Assembly (NCBI RefSeq): GCF_001434095.1
Contig: NZ_AZDS01000001.1
Location: 124,001 to 188,000 of the forward strand
Length of the DNA stretch: 64,000 nt
Direction: 5' to 3'
DNA from: Fructilactobacillus fructivorans
Lineage (GTDB): Bacteria > Bacillota > Bacilli > Lactobacillales > Lactobacillaceae
The notes below the pieces were generated by a model. It worked only from the letters and a program-made list of their open reading frames with translations. It was not told where the DNA came from and ran no database searches. Below are positions 26,857 to 35,421 of the stretch, in pieces (position 1 is the first letter of the stretch; the number at the start of each line of letters is the position of its first letter). The position numbers and the translations under genes are program-made.

Positions 26857-28302
26857 ATGGCTTTTGAAGGTTTAACCGATCGATTACAGAAAGCTTTTAA
26901 AAACTTAAGAGGAAAGGGCAAAATTAGTGAGTCTGATTTACGTGAAACCATGCGTGAAATCCGACTGGCTTTACTTGAGGCTGATGTTAACTTTAAAGTG
27001 GTTCGGCAATTTGTTAAAACAGTTCAAGAAAAGGCTAAGGGAGCTGACGTTCTGGAAGGATTAAATCCTGCTCAGCAAATTGTTAAAATTGTTAACGATG
27101 AGTTAACTAATATGATGGGAAAGTCGGCCACCCCCCTAGTTAAGTCGGATAAAATTCCAACCGTTATTATGATGGTTGGACTACAAGGGGCAGGTAAAAC
27201 GACATCGGCTGGTAAGCTTGCAAAAAAGCTTAAAACTGATGACCATGCTCGTCCATTGATGATTGCAGCTGATGTTTATCGGCCAGCTGCGATTGAACAA
27301 TTAGAAAAAGTTGGAGAACAAGTAGGTGTTCCGGTATTTCAAGAGGGAACCGATGTTGATCCAGTTCAAATTGTTCAAGATGGATTAAAGGAAGCCGACA
27401 AAAACAATAACGATTATGTTTTAATCGATACTGCTGGACGTCTTCAAATTGATGAGAATTTAATGGACGAGTTGAAGAACATCAAAAAAGTTGCCAACCC
27501 TAATGATATCCTTTTGGTTGTGGATGCGATGACCGGTCAAAACGCGGTTGATACCGCGGTTGGTTTTAATGATGCTTTGGATATTACTGGTGTTATTCTA
27601 ACCAAATTAGATGGTGATACTCGTGGTGGTGCTGCTTTATCAATTCGAGCTGTTACCGATAAGCCCATTATGTTTGTTGGTCAAGGTGAAAAGCTAGATG
27701 ACTTGGATGTCTTTCATCCAGATCGAATGGCTTCGCGAATTTTGGGGATGGGGGATATGCTTTCCTTCATCGAAAAAACTCAAAAAGAATATGACGAAAA
27801 TCAAGCTAAAGAATTAACTGAAAAAATTAAAGAGAATTCTTTTGATTTCGACGATTTCATTGATCAATTGGAACAAATCCAAAAGATGGGTCCCATTCAA
27901 GATCTAGTCAAAATGATTCCAGGAATGGCAAATAACCCGGCTTTAAAGAACTTAAATGTTAATCCTAAAGATCTTGATCATATTAAAGCGATTATTTACT
28001 CGATGACTAGTGAAGAACGTTCCAATCCAGATGTCTTAAATCCTTCGCGACGACGTCGTATTGCCCGTGGTTCTGCTCAGCCTATTCAACAAGTTAATCG
28101 ACTTATAAAACAGTTCGATCAAATGAAGAAAATGATGAATAAGGTTTCAAATGGAAATATGTCTGGATTATCTAATATGATGAATTCTGCCGGAATGGGT
28201 GGCGGAATGACTGGAAAATTATCTAATCTTGCCATGAAGCGAATGGGTAGAAAGATCAAGAAAAATAAGAAGAAAAGACGTAAAAACAAGAAACGTCATT
28301 AA
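26857..28302 (+). CDS. ffh: Signal recognition particle protein Ffh
   Basis: GTPase that with 4.5S RNA targets nascent membrane proteins. N domain from residue 1, G domain MVGLQGAGKTTSAGKLA, ADVYRPAAIEQL, DTAGRLQID, TKLDGDTRGGAAL, GQGEKLDDL. Methionine-rich M domain follows (MIPGM, the RRRRIARGSA RNA-binding stretch, Met-Gly tail) and a very basic C-terminal end. 481 residues. AGGGGTG precedes the ATG. Confidence 0.97.
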   Translation: MAFEGLTDRLQKAFKNLRGKGKISESDLRETMREIRLALLEADVNFKVVRQFVKTVQEKAKGADVLEGLNPAQQIVKIVNDELTNMMGKSATPLVKSDKIPTVIMMVGLQGAGKTTSAGKLAKKLKTDDHARPLMIAADVYRPAAIEQLEKVGEQVGVPVFQEGTDVDPVQIVQDGLKEADKNNNDYVLIDTAGRLQIDENLMDELKNIKKVANPNDILLVVDAMTGQNAVDTAVGFNDALDITGVILTKLDGDTRGGAALSIRAVTDKPIMFVGQGEKLDDLDVFHPDRMASRILGMGDMLSFIEKTQKEYDENQAKELTEKIKENSFDFDDFIDQLEQIQKMGPIQDLVKMIPGMANNPALKNLNVNPKDLDHIKAIIYSMTSEERSNPDVLNPSRRRRIARGSAQPIQQVNRLIKQFDQMKKMMNKVSNGNMSGLSNMMNSAGMGGGMTGKLSNLAMKRMGRKIKKNKKKRRKNKKRH

Positions 28303-28345
28303 TTTGGCGCTGTAAAGAAAAAAACCTTTACATCATTAATAATTA

Positions 28346-28374
28346 TTGTTAATATTAGTAATTGTTAAGATAAT
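28346..28374 (+). promoter_or_regulatory. Candidate promoter for rpsP-khpA
   Basis: TTGTTA (28346-28351) and GATAAT (28369-28374) are 17 bases apart in the 89-base gap between ffh and rpsP, ending 17 bases before the rpsP ATG. The short leader carries AGGAGGTG. Confidence 0.5.
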
Positions 28375-28391
28375 TAATAGGAGGTGTATTT

Positions 28392-28670
28392 ATGTCATTA
28401 AAAATTAGATTAAGAAGAATGGGTTCAAAGAAGCGTCCATTTTACCGTATTGTGGTTGCAGACTCACGTAGTCCTCGTGATGGTCGTTTTATTGAAAACG
28501 TTGGTACTTACAATCCATTAACTGAACCCGACCAAGTAACATTAAAAGAAGAATCAATCATGGACTGGTTAGAAAAAGGTGCTAAGCCTTCTGATACTGT
28601 TCGTAATATCTTGTCAGATGCAGGTCTTATGAAACAATTACATGATGCTAAATTAGCAGCTAAGAAATAA
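28392..28670 (+). CDS. rpsP: 30S ribosomal protein S16
   Basis: 92-residue small-subunit protein with the typical start [19 protein letters not shown] and [28 protein letters not shown] lies before the ATG. It begins the conserved rpsP-khpA-rimM-trmD-rplS block. Confidence 0.98.
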   Translation: MSLKIRLRRMGSKKRPFYRIVVADSRSPRDGRFIENVGTYNPLTEPDQVTLKEESIMDWLEKGAKPSDTVRNILSDAGLMKQLHDAKLAAKK

Positions 28671-28680
28671 GTGATTGACC

Positions 28681-28929
28681 ATGGTTAATTTTGATAATTT
28701 AATTAAAACAATCGTTAAACCATTAGTTAAATATCCTGATGATATTAGTATTTCTCATCAAGATACTGATCAGTTTAGCGAATATATACTGTCAACCAAT
28801 CCCAATGATGTGGGCCGAATTATTGGTAAAAAGGGTCGTGTAGCTCAGACCATTCGAACAATAATTTATAGTGTGCACGTTAATGATGGAAAACGAATTA
28901 AACTCGTTATTGATGATGGCAAAGACTAA
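28681..28929 (+). CDS. khpA: KH-domain RNA-binding protein KhpA
   Basis: 82-residue single KH domain with the nucleic-acid loop GRIIGKKGRVAQTIR. In streptococci and lactobacilli KhpA pairs with KhpB/EloR to control cell elongation through RNA binding. The ATG at 28681 is the best start by homology, though no strong ribosome site precedes it; TTG at 28675 is an alternative. Followed by a terminator, so rimM-trmD may need readthrough or another promoter. Confidence 0.92.
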   Translation: MVNFDNLIKTIVKPLVKYPDDISISHQDTDQFSEYILSTNPNDVGRIIGKKGRVAQTIRTIIYSVHVNDGKRIKLVIDDGKD

Positions 28930-28968
28930 CTCTTAGATAAAACTCGTTTTTATTTAAGAGTTTTTTTA
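28928..28968 (+). terminator. Rho-independent terminator after khpA
   Basis: AACTCTTA pairs with TTAAGAGTT, continued by ATAAAA with TTTTTAT, around a CTCG loop, ending in seven T. The 3' end lies 17 bases before rimM. Confidence 0.78.
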
Positions 28969-28984
28969 TAGAAATAGGTGAATT

Positions 28985-29500
28985 ATGGAATACTTAGAAA
29001 TTGGTCAACTTGTTAACACTCAAGGCATCAAGGGTGAAGTACGAGTACAACCCAATACTGATTTTATCGATGAGCGTTTTAAGGTAGGTAACCATGTTTT
29101 TGCTTTTCCGAAAAATGGTAACATGGAAGAACTTGAAATTGATGGTGTAAGGAATCATAAGGGATTTATTCTGTTGCACTTTAAAGGCCGAGATTCCATT
29201 AATGATGTTGAATACTTAAAACCTGCAATACTTAAAATTGATGCTAACCAAAGAAAGACCTCTGATTTAAAACCTGGTGAGTATTTTTATCAGCAAATCA
29301 TCGGATTAGACGTTGTCGATGAAAGCGGTAATCAAGTTGGTGTTATCAAAGACATTATGGATATGCCAGCAAATGATGTTTGGGTAGTTGATCGAAAAGA
29401 CAAGGATGACCTTTTGTTACCAAAGATTGATTCAGTCGTAAAGAAAGTTGATATTCCTAATCATAAAGTGATTGTGGAATTAATGGAAGGAATGGAATAA
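28985..29500 (+). CDS. rimM: Ribosome maturation factor RimM
   Basis: Assists late 30S assembly by binding S19. 171 residues. N-terminal barrel with [18 protein letters not shown], the RD-linked region, and the C-terminal PRC-barrel with YYQ(Q)IIGLDVVDE and [17 protein letters not shown]. The gene begins 17 bases after the khpA terminator and is followed by trmD after 2 bases. Confidence 0.95.
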   Translation: MEYLEIGQLVNTQGIKGEVRVQPNTDFIDERFKVGNHVFAFPKNGNMEELEIDGVRNHKGFILLHFKGRDSINDVEYLKPAILKIDANQRKTSDLKPGEYFYQQIIGLDVVDESGNQVGVIKDIMDMPANDVWVVDRKDKDDLLLPKIDSVVKKVDIPNHKVIVELMEGME

Positions 29501-29502
29501 AG

Positions 29503-30255
29503 ATGAAGATCGATATATTAAGTCTTTTTCCAGAGATCTTGAAGGGACCATTGAGTGAATCAATTATTGGAAAGGCAGTCGAAAATAAAATTGTAAACAT
29601 TGATATTACTAATTTTCGGGACTTTTCTACTAACAAACATCATAATGTTGATGATACACCGTTTGGTGGGGGAGCCGGGATGTTACTCAAACCGCAACCC
29701 ATGCTAGACGCTTTTGCTCATACCCAACAAGTTTCAGTAGAGCAGGGTTATCCAACTGGACGGGTAATTTTAACCGATCCAGCTGGAAAGAGGTTTGAAG
29801 AATCAGATGCAGTTGATTTGGCTAAAGAAGATCATTTGACCTTTTTGTGTGGTCACTATGAAGGATTTGATGAACGAATTAAATCAGTTGTGACGGATGA
29901 GTATTCAATTGGGGATTTTGTTTTAACGGGTGGTGAATTACCCGCCTTAGTAATGATTGATGCTACTGTAAGATTGATTAAGGGAGTCCTCGGAAATCAG
30001 GAATCTGCTCCTGATGATTCTTTTTCCACGGGATTACTAGAATATCCCCAATATACGCGACCGGCCGATTTCAGAGGATCAAAGGTTCCACCAGTTTTGA
30101 CGAGTGGTGATCATCAAAAAATTGCTGACTGGCGTCAAAAGGAATCTTTACGAAAAACGTACTTACGCCGACCTGATTTAATTGATTATGATAAGCTTTC
30201 TAAGAAACAAAAAGAATTACTAGCGGACGTTAAGATTGAAGAAGAAAAGAAATAG
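29503..30255 (+). CDS. trmD: tRNA (guanine-37-N1)-methyltransferase
   Basis: Makes m1G37 in tRNAs, preventing +1 frameshifts. SPOUT knot fold: [38 protein letters not shown], and [20 protein letters not shown]. 250 residues, normal. Starts 2 bases after rimM with an AATAAAGATG context. Confidence 0.97.
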   Translation: MKIDILSLFPEILKGPLSESIIGKAVENKIVNIDITNFRDFSTNKHHNVDDTPFGGGAGMLLKPQPMLDAFAHTQQVSVEQGYPTGRVILTDPAGKRFEESDAVDLAKEDHLTFLCGHYEGFDERIKSVVTDEYSIGDFVLTGGELPALVMIDATVRLIKGVLGNQESAPDDSFSTGLLEYPQYTRPADFRGSKVPPVLTSGDHQKIADWRQKESLRKTYLRRPDLIDYDKLSKKQKELLADVKIEEEKK

Positions 30256-30258
30256 GTA

Positions 30259-30286
30259 TTGAGTTTAATTATCAATGTGTTATAAT
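30259..30286 (+). promoter_or_regulatory. Promoter for rplS
   Basis: TTGAGT (30259-30264) and TATAAT (30281-30286) with a 16-base spacer, the -10 being extended (TGTTATAAT). It lies just after the trmD stop, implying separate high-level transcription of rplS. Confidence 0.72.
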
Positions 30287-30292
30287 TTTAAG

Positions 30293-30362
30293 TGGTCTGA
30301 TGACTAAATAAAACGGTACTCCGCTGTCGAGAAGATAAGAATGCTAGTTAGGAGAAATGATT
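30293..30362 (+). promoter_or_regulatory. Structured 5' leader of rplS (possible L19 autoregulatory leader)
   Basis: About 70 bases lie between the inferred transcription start and the rplS ATG. GACTA near 30302 can pair with TAGTT just before the GGAG ribosome site, enclosing GC-rich ACGG...CCGCTGT elements. L19 leaders are known in low-GC Gram-positives; this could be one, but I cannot align it to the family by eye. Confidence 0.35.
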
Positions 30363-30722
30363 ATGCGTCAAAACAATTTGATTGATAAGATTAATAGTGA
30401 TCAACTGCGTTCAGATATTCCTGAATTTCGTGTTGGTGATACTGTAACGGTTTCCGTAAAGGTTGTCGAAGGTAGTAACGAACGAATTCAGAGATTTACT
30501 GGTGTCGTAATTAAACGTCACGGTTCAGGCATTCAAGCTACGTACACCGTAAGAAGAATTGCCAGTGGTGTTGGGGTTGAAAGAATCTTCCCATTACATT
30601 CACCTCGAGTTGCTAAGATCGATGTTGTTAGACATGGTGCCGTTCGCCGTGCTAAGTTATACTACTTGCGTGACCGTTCTGGTAAGGCTGCTCGTATTAA
30701 AGAAGCAAGTCGTAAACATTAA
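30363..30722 (+). CDS. rplS: 50S ribosomal protein L19
   Basis: 119-residue ribosomal protein at the 30S-50S interface: [28 protein letters not shown], and [31 protein letters not shown]. The ATG at 30363 sits 8 bases after GGAG; the upstream in-frame ATG at 30357 is too close to it. Ends at a bidirectional terminator. Confidence 0.97.
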   Translation: MRQNNLIDKINSDQLRSDIPEFRVGDTVTVSVKVVEGSNERIQRFTGVVIKRHGSGIQATYTVRRIASGVGVERIFPLHSPRVAKIDVVRHGAVRRAKLYYLRDRSGKAARIKEASRKH

Positions 30723-30730
30723 TTTTAAAC

Positions 30731-30763
30731 AAAAAAAGAGTTCGCATTGCGAACTCTTTTTTT
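30731..30763. terminator. Bidirectional terminator between rplS and yjeM-like gene
   Basis: Perfect inverted repeat AAAAAAAGAGTTCGC / GCGAACTCTTTTTTT with a short ATT loop, T-runs on both strands. Confidence 0.92.
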
Positions 30764-30771
30764 GTTATCTA

Positions 30772-32286
30772 TTATTGTTTTTTAGCAACTTTCTTACTAT
30801 GACGACTATTATACTCATACATGATCCAGCCAACGAGTGCAAATGCAATTGGTCCAGCAATGGTCCAAAAGGCCGTAGTGTAATCGTGAATCAAGATTGG
30901 CTGAACGGCTGTAAAGCCAATCCCTAATACTAAGACGATTAGAATGATGGCAACCATGATATTAGTAATAATTCGATTCTTATAGAAAACAAATGGACGT
31001 GGAACGTTCTTTAGTTTCTTAAAGAATGGGAAAGCACCAACTAGGAACAAGTATGGGAAGGTAGTTGAGATATTAGCCATGTCGGTCAAAATTAAGTAAA
31101 ACTGTTGTGCATTATTTCCACTGAATGAAATTACAAAGATAACGGCCACCACGACAAAGGCTTGAATCCACATTGCAAAACCTGGCATCCCATGTTTGTT
31201 TAGTTGAACAACTTTCTTTGGCCATAAATCAGGATTAGATCCCTCAATGAAGGACTTAATTGGTGAGTAAATGAGGACAAAGAAAGAACCTAAGTACGGA
31301 ATAAACATTCCTAAACCAGCAACTCGAGCCATGAAACGACCAAATTCCATAGCCGATCCGGCAGAAAATCCGAATGTTTTAGCGAAAACATAACCAAGGT
31401 TATTCATTAAGACATAGGTAATGTTTCCTAAATTAACTGAACTTTTTCCAACGACTGAATGCCAGTTAGCTGTAATGCCGACTAAGAAGATTGAGCCAGA
31501 GTAGATGACAGCCATGATAATAGCGGCAATAATCACTCCACGTGGGAAAGTTTTAGTGGGATTTTTAACCTTATCAACGACTCCACCAATTGACTCCATT
31601 CCACCGTAAGCAAAGATTGCATAAACAACGAATGACATGATGGCAATCGGCGTTACAAATAATGGGTTAGGGGATTGAATAAAACTCTTTGCACCATTAA
31701 CTGGTTCAGCTAATTGTCCTTTATTTAGAACCCAGACAATCACGGATAGAATTGCAAAGATCAACGGGAGGGCAATTGATAAAACCCCACCAATATTGGC
31801 AATCTTAGCAATTGAATCAAACCCATGAGTAGCACAAAGGGTAATGATCAAAATCCAAGCCATTCCTAGAATTCCAATGGTTTGCATTGGGGTAAAGATT
31901 CCAAATAAATGCCAAGTTTGGGTTTTGTCGGTTCCAAAGATAATGTTAGAAAATGGAATCCAAACTTTAGATGAAGTGGAAATCATCCAAATAATCCATG
32001 ATGATAACCAAATAAAAGTTCCAATAAAAGCTAAACGTTCACCAATTGATTCCTTCAACCAGGAATAAATTCCACCTTTAGCACTACTGAAAGTGGAACC
32101 GTACTCGGCAAACATTAATGAAACTGGTAAGAAAAATACTAGTGCTCCAAATATGTACCAGATAATACTGGCATAGCCCATTTGATCATAAGCTACAGTC
32201 GTATTACCGAAGCCAAATATCGCAGTGAGTATCATTAAAACTAAAGACATCAAGCCTAATTTATTCTGCTTTTTCCCTTTAGACAT
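30772..32286 (-). CDS. yjeM: APC-family amino acid antiporter, YjeM type
   Basis: 504-residue integral membrane protein with about 12 hydrophobic segments and a charged C-terminal tail. The start resembles E. coli YjeM: LMILTAIFGFGNT, MGYASIIWYIFGAL, FAEYGS, KGGIYSWL and ERLAFIGTFIWLSSWIIWM; these YjeM-like segments place it in the glutamate/GABA and basic amino acid antiporter group. Substrate is not known. AGGAGAGTG precedes the ATG on the minus strand. It lies 57 bases downstream of the dipeptidase gene on the same strand, so the two may share a transcript. Confidence 0.88.
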   Translation of the reverse strand: MSKGKKQNKLGLMSLVLMILTAIFGFGNTTVAYDQMGYASIIWYIFGALVFFLPVSLMFAEYGSTFSSAKGGIYSWLKESIGERLAFIGTFIWLSSWIIWMISTSSKVWIPFSNIIFGTDKTQTWHLFGIFTPMQTIGILGMAWILIITLCATHGFDSIAKIANIGGVLSIALPLIFAILSVIVWVLNKGQLAEPVNGAKSFIQSPNPLFVTPIAIMSFVVYAIFAYGGMESIGGVVDKVKNPTKTFPRGVIIAAIIMAVIYSGSIFLVGITANWHSVVGKSSVNLGNITYVLMNNLGYVFAKTFGFSAGSAMEFGRFMARVAGLGMFIPYLGSFFVLIYSPIKSFIEGSNPDLWPKKVVQLNKHGMPGFAMWIQAFVVVAVIFVISFSGNNAQQFYLILTDMANISTTFPYLFLVGAFPFFKKLKNVPRPFVFYKNRIITNIMVAIILIVLVLGIGFTAVQPILIHDYTTAFWTIAGPIAFALVGWIMYEYNSRHSKKVAKKQ

Positions 32287-32343
32287 AAAGTCACTCTCCT
32301 TGATCTAATTTATGAAAATACTAATTAAGTATACTCTATTTTA

Positions 32344-33774
32344 CTACAGATTTAAATCCTGATGATAGTTTAGAGGGGAGAAGTCGGTTGAATTAGTAAT
32401 TAGATCTTGACCAAGGTTTTTGAAACTGCGCATTGCTAGTTTAGCCGATTTGGTACTAGCTTCATTAGCTAACTGACTTAATTCAGAAGAATTTAAACCA
32501 CTTGCTTCTGTGTCAGTTTGTTTCAGAATTTGCTCGTATTGTTCAATTAGAGTTTGTTGCACTTCCTTCAACTTGTCACCAAATTCAAGATAATGGGGAT
32601 CAACTAAAATGCCTACTAGTTTGAAAATCCAGTAAGCTGATTTGGGATCAAAATCTCTTTTAACATGATACTTGTAAGCTTCTGGAGTATCAGTGATTCC
32701 CTCAAGAAATGGGACATAAGTACTTTGTGCTGCTACTCCCATTGCTAACCAGTGGATACCACCGATTTCAATTGGCAGATTTGGTTTAATTTGAAGGACG
32801 TGTGATTCCTGGGTCTTAGCGAGGCTAACCGGACGAAATTTAGTCCGATCAGCTTCGTCGCCAGCACCGAGTGGATCGAATTGGGTTCCTTGATAGTGTG
32901 AACTAAGAAGGTTTTGGGCATCTAATTCTGAAATTAAGGTTTCGCTTTTTCTAGTAAAGGGCATGTTCTGAGACGTAGGATCTTGTTTAACAGCAGGGTT
33001 AAACATTCTTTGCCCGTACCAGACACGTGGAGTGTTGTAGTAGGTATCAGAAAGATCATGAGTCCCAAAAATGTGACGGAAATTAAAGCCAGAACGATCT
33101 GGATTTAATCGATTAGATGAGACAAAATCGTAAATTTGAGGGGACCACATGAAGTAATCGTCATTATTAAAATCTACTTCTTCAATTGCCATTTGATTAG
33201 CAACCACCGCATAATGGTCATCCGGAATTCGTTCGGCAACCCATTGATGCCCAGATCCGATTTCTAAATACCAAACTTCATCTTTATCAGAAAAAAGGAC
33301 CCCATTGTTTTCGCTAGCACCGTATTTTTCAATGATATTACCCAAACGACTTACTGCTTCTCGAGCCGAATGTACATAAGGAAGAACAACGGTGACCATG
33401 GCTTCTTCACCAATTCCGTTTTTTACAAGTGGATCATAACCCAAAACACGTGGGTTAGCATAGGTGCTCTCGGTGGCACTCATTGCAACGCCATATTCAT
33501 TAATTCCATCTTCTTCGAATAAACCTTCTTTGTCAGTCCATTCTGGCGTTGCGGTGTACTTTCCTCTAACCTTTGGTAATGGCATCTTAAAACCGTTATC
33601 AGTGGATTTGAATTCTTGGTTATCACGATATTCATGGTGTTCATGAACCACAAAGCGTTTTGGCCAGGATGCTTTGGCATCCTCATTTCGACCAATTAAA
33701 GTGCTTCCATCGACCGTGGCATTTTTACCAACTAAAATGCTGGTACATGCTGAATATTCGTTAAAATGTATCAT
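32344..33774 (-). CDS. pepD: C69 family dipeptidase (PepD)
   Basis: Cytosolic N-terminal-nucleophile dipeptidase of broad specificity. Short propeptide-like MIHFNEYSA precedes Cys10 of the ACTSILVGKNAT motif, the expected nucleophile; then GSTLIGRNED, GINEYGVAMSATE and VWYLEIGSGHQWVAERIPDD. 476 residues, typical. Minus-strand ribosome site AGGAGGCA is good. It is divergent from glpK and precedes a YjeM-type antiporter, which fits peptide-derived amino acid use. Confidence 0.93.
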   Translation of the reverse strand: MIHFNEYSACTSILVGKNATVDGSTLIGRNEDAKASWPKRFVVHEHHEYRDNQEFKSTDNGFKMPLPKVRGKYTATPEWTDKEGLFEEDGINEYGVAMSATESTYANPRVLGYDPLVKNGIGEEAMVTVVLPYVHSAREAVSRLGNIIEKYGASENNGVLFSDKDEVWYLEIGSGHQWVAERIPDDHYAVVANQMAIEEVDFNNDDYFMWSPQIYDFVSSNRLNPDRSGFNFRHIFGTHDLSDTYYNTPRVWYGQRMFNPAVKQDPTSQNMPFTRKSETLISELDAQNLLSSHYQGTQFDPLGAGDEADRTKFRPVSLAKTQESHVLQIKPNLPIEIGGIHWLAMGVAAQSTYVPFLEGITDTPEAYKYHVKRDFDPKSAYWIFKLVGILVDPHYLEFGDKLKEVQQTLIEQYEQILKQTDTEASGLNSSELSQLANEASTKSAKLAMRSFKNLGQDLITNSTDFSPLNYHQDLNL

Positions 33775-33844
33775 TTCAATTGCCTCCTATTAAATCACAT
33801 ATGATTATCCTACCATATTGCCTTACGTAGTTATAATTTGACGT

Positions 33845-33873
33845 TTGGTGTGAGAAAATACTTAATGTATAAT
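33845..33873 (+). promoter_or_regulatory. Candidate promoter for glpK
   Basis: TTGGTG (33845-33850), 17-base spacer, TATAAT (33868-33873). It lies in the divergent pepD-glpK gap. No catabolite-response element is obvious by eye. Confidence 0.5.
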
Positions 33874-33910
33874 TATATTATAGGTTTTAAAAGAAGAACG
33901 AGGGTAAAAT

Positions 33911-35410
33911 ATTAGTAACAAACAGTACATAATGTCAATTGATGAAGGTACGACCTCGGCTCGAGCTATCTTGTTTGGCCATGATGGACAAATCGTGGCG
34001 AAAGCTCAAAAAGAATTTAAGCAATATTTTCCACAGCCAGGGTGGGTCGAGCAAGACCCAATTGAGATTTGGAATGCGGTTGAATCGGTTATTTCAGAAG
34101 TGTTGATTAATTCTGGGATTCCACCATACAAAGTGCGAAGTATTGGTATTACCAATCAACGTGAGACGACTGTAGTGTGGGATAAACGAAGTGGCAAGCC
34201 GATCTATAATGCAATTGTTTGGCAATCAAAACAAACTAATCAACTTGCGGATCGATTAAAAGCTGATGGTTATGCTGATCTTATTCATCAAAAAACTGGT
34301 TTAATTGTTGATTCATATTTTTCGGGAACCAAGATTAGGTGGATTTTAGATCATGTTAAAGATGCTCAAAAACGTGCCGAAAATGGGGAGCTGTTGTTTG
34401 GGACCATTGATTCGTGGCTTTTATGGAAATTAACCGGTGGAACGGTGCACGCTACGGATTACACTAATGCTAGTCGGACCATGATTTTTAATATTAATTC
34501 CCTGAAGTGGGATGATGAATTACTTAAGATTCTTAACATCCCCAAATCCATGTTGCCAAGAGTTGAGTCATCATCACATTTGTTTGGCTACACCAAGGGT
34601 TATTCATTTCTAGGTGTCCAGATCCCCATTGCTGGGATTGCCGGTGATCAGCAAGCTTCGTTGTTTGGTCAATTAGCTTTAGAGTCTGGGATGACCAAAA
34701 ATACGTATGGAACTGGTGCTTTTATTATGATGAATACCGGTAAATCACCAAAGTTTTCTTCCAATGGGCTCCTTACCACTATCGCTTATGGGATTAATGG
34801 TAAGGTGAAATATGCCCTAGAAGGTAGTATCTTTGTTGCAGGTTCGGCCATTCAGTGGTTAAGGGATGAAATGGGATTGATTAGTTCAGCTAAAGCATCT
34901 GCAAGAATGGCATTTGATGCCCAGACTAATAACGGAGTTTACGTCGTGCCTGCCTTTACTGGTTTAGGAGCGCCATACTGGGATCAGGAAACTAGGGGTT
35001 CTATTTTTGGCTTGACCTCAACTACCACTAATAATCAGATTGTTCGAGCTACGATTGAATCGCTTGGTTTTCAAACGAAAGATGTTTTAGATACCATGGT
35101 AGCTGAGACTAAAATTCCAATTAAATCATTAGTGGTTGACGGTGGAGCTGCTCAAAATAATTATTTAATGCAGTTTCAAGCTAACATTTTAAATGATCAA
35201 ATTGAGCGATCGTTAATTTCAGAAACAACGGCTCAGGGAGCCACATATTTAGCTGGATTAGCGGTTGGCTTTTGGAAAAGTATTGATGAAATTAAAGCAA
35301 CTAAACACGTAGGAACCTTTTTTGAACCACAGATGGATCAAGGGAAGCGTGTTGAATTATATCGTGGGTGGAAAATGGCAGTTCAAGCTGCTAGGAAATT
35401 TAAAGAATAG
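33911..35410 (+). CDS. glpK: Glycerol kinase, apparently with an ATT start codon
   Basis: Phosphorylates glycerol to glycerol-3-phosphate (FGGY family). Motifs: [53 protein letters not shown] and the C-terminal [15 protein letters not shown]. Homologues begin a few residues before YIMSIDEG. The frame closes at TAA 33905-33907, and the only codons before the first ATG (33932) are AAT ATT AGT AAC AAA CAG TAC ATA. ATT at 33911 lies 7 bases after GAGGG and would give (M)[12 protein letters not shown], 499 residues. ATG at 33932 has no ribosome site and would remove part of the first beta strand. glpD and glpF are not nearby. Confidence 0.85.
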   Translation: MSNKQYIMSIDEGTTSARAILFGHDGQIVAKAQKEFKQYFPQPGWVEQDPIEIWNAVESVISEVLINSGIPPYKVRSIGITNQRETTVVWDKRSGKPIYNAIVWQSKQTNQLADRLKADGYADLIHQKTGLIVDSYFSGTKIRWILDHVKDAQKRAENGELLFGTIDSWLLWKLTGGTVHATDYTNASRTMIFNINSLKWDDELLKILNIPKSMLPRVESSSHLFGYTKGYSFLGVQIPIAGIAGDQQASLFGQLALESGMTKNTYGTGAFIMMNTGKSPKFSSNGLLTTIAYGINGKVKYALEGSIFVAGSAIQWLRDEMGLISSAKASARMAFDAQTNNGVYVVPAFTGLGAPYWDQETRGSIFGLTSTTTNNQIVRATIESLGFQTKDVLDTMVAETKIPIKSLVVDGGAAQNNYLMQFQANILNDQIERSLISETTAQGATYLAGLAVGFWKSIDEIKATKHVGTFFEPQMDQGKRVELYRGWKMAVQAARKFKE

Positions 35411-35421
35411 GGAATTTAATT

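Noticed and set aside
30559-30927. Plus-strand open frame across rplS and the antiporter end
   Set aside because: It overlaps a ribosomal protein gene and a terminator and has no family likeness.
33932-33937. ATG at 33932 as glpK start
   Set aside because: No ribosome site, and it would remove the beginning of the first strand; ATT 33911 fits better, though this is not proven.
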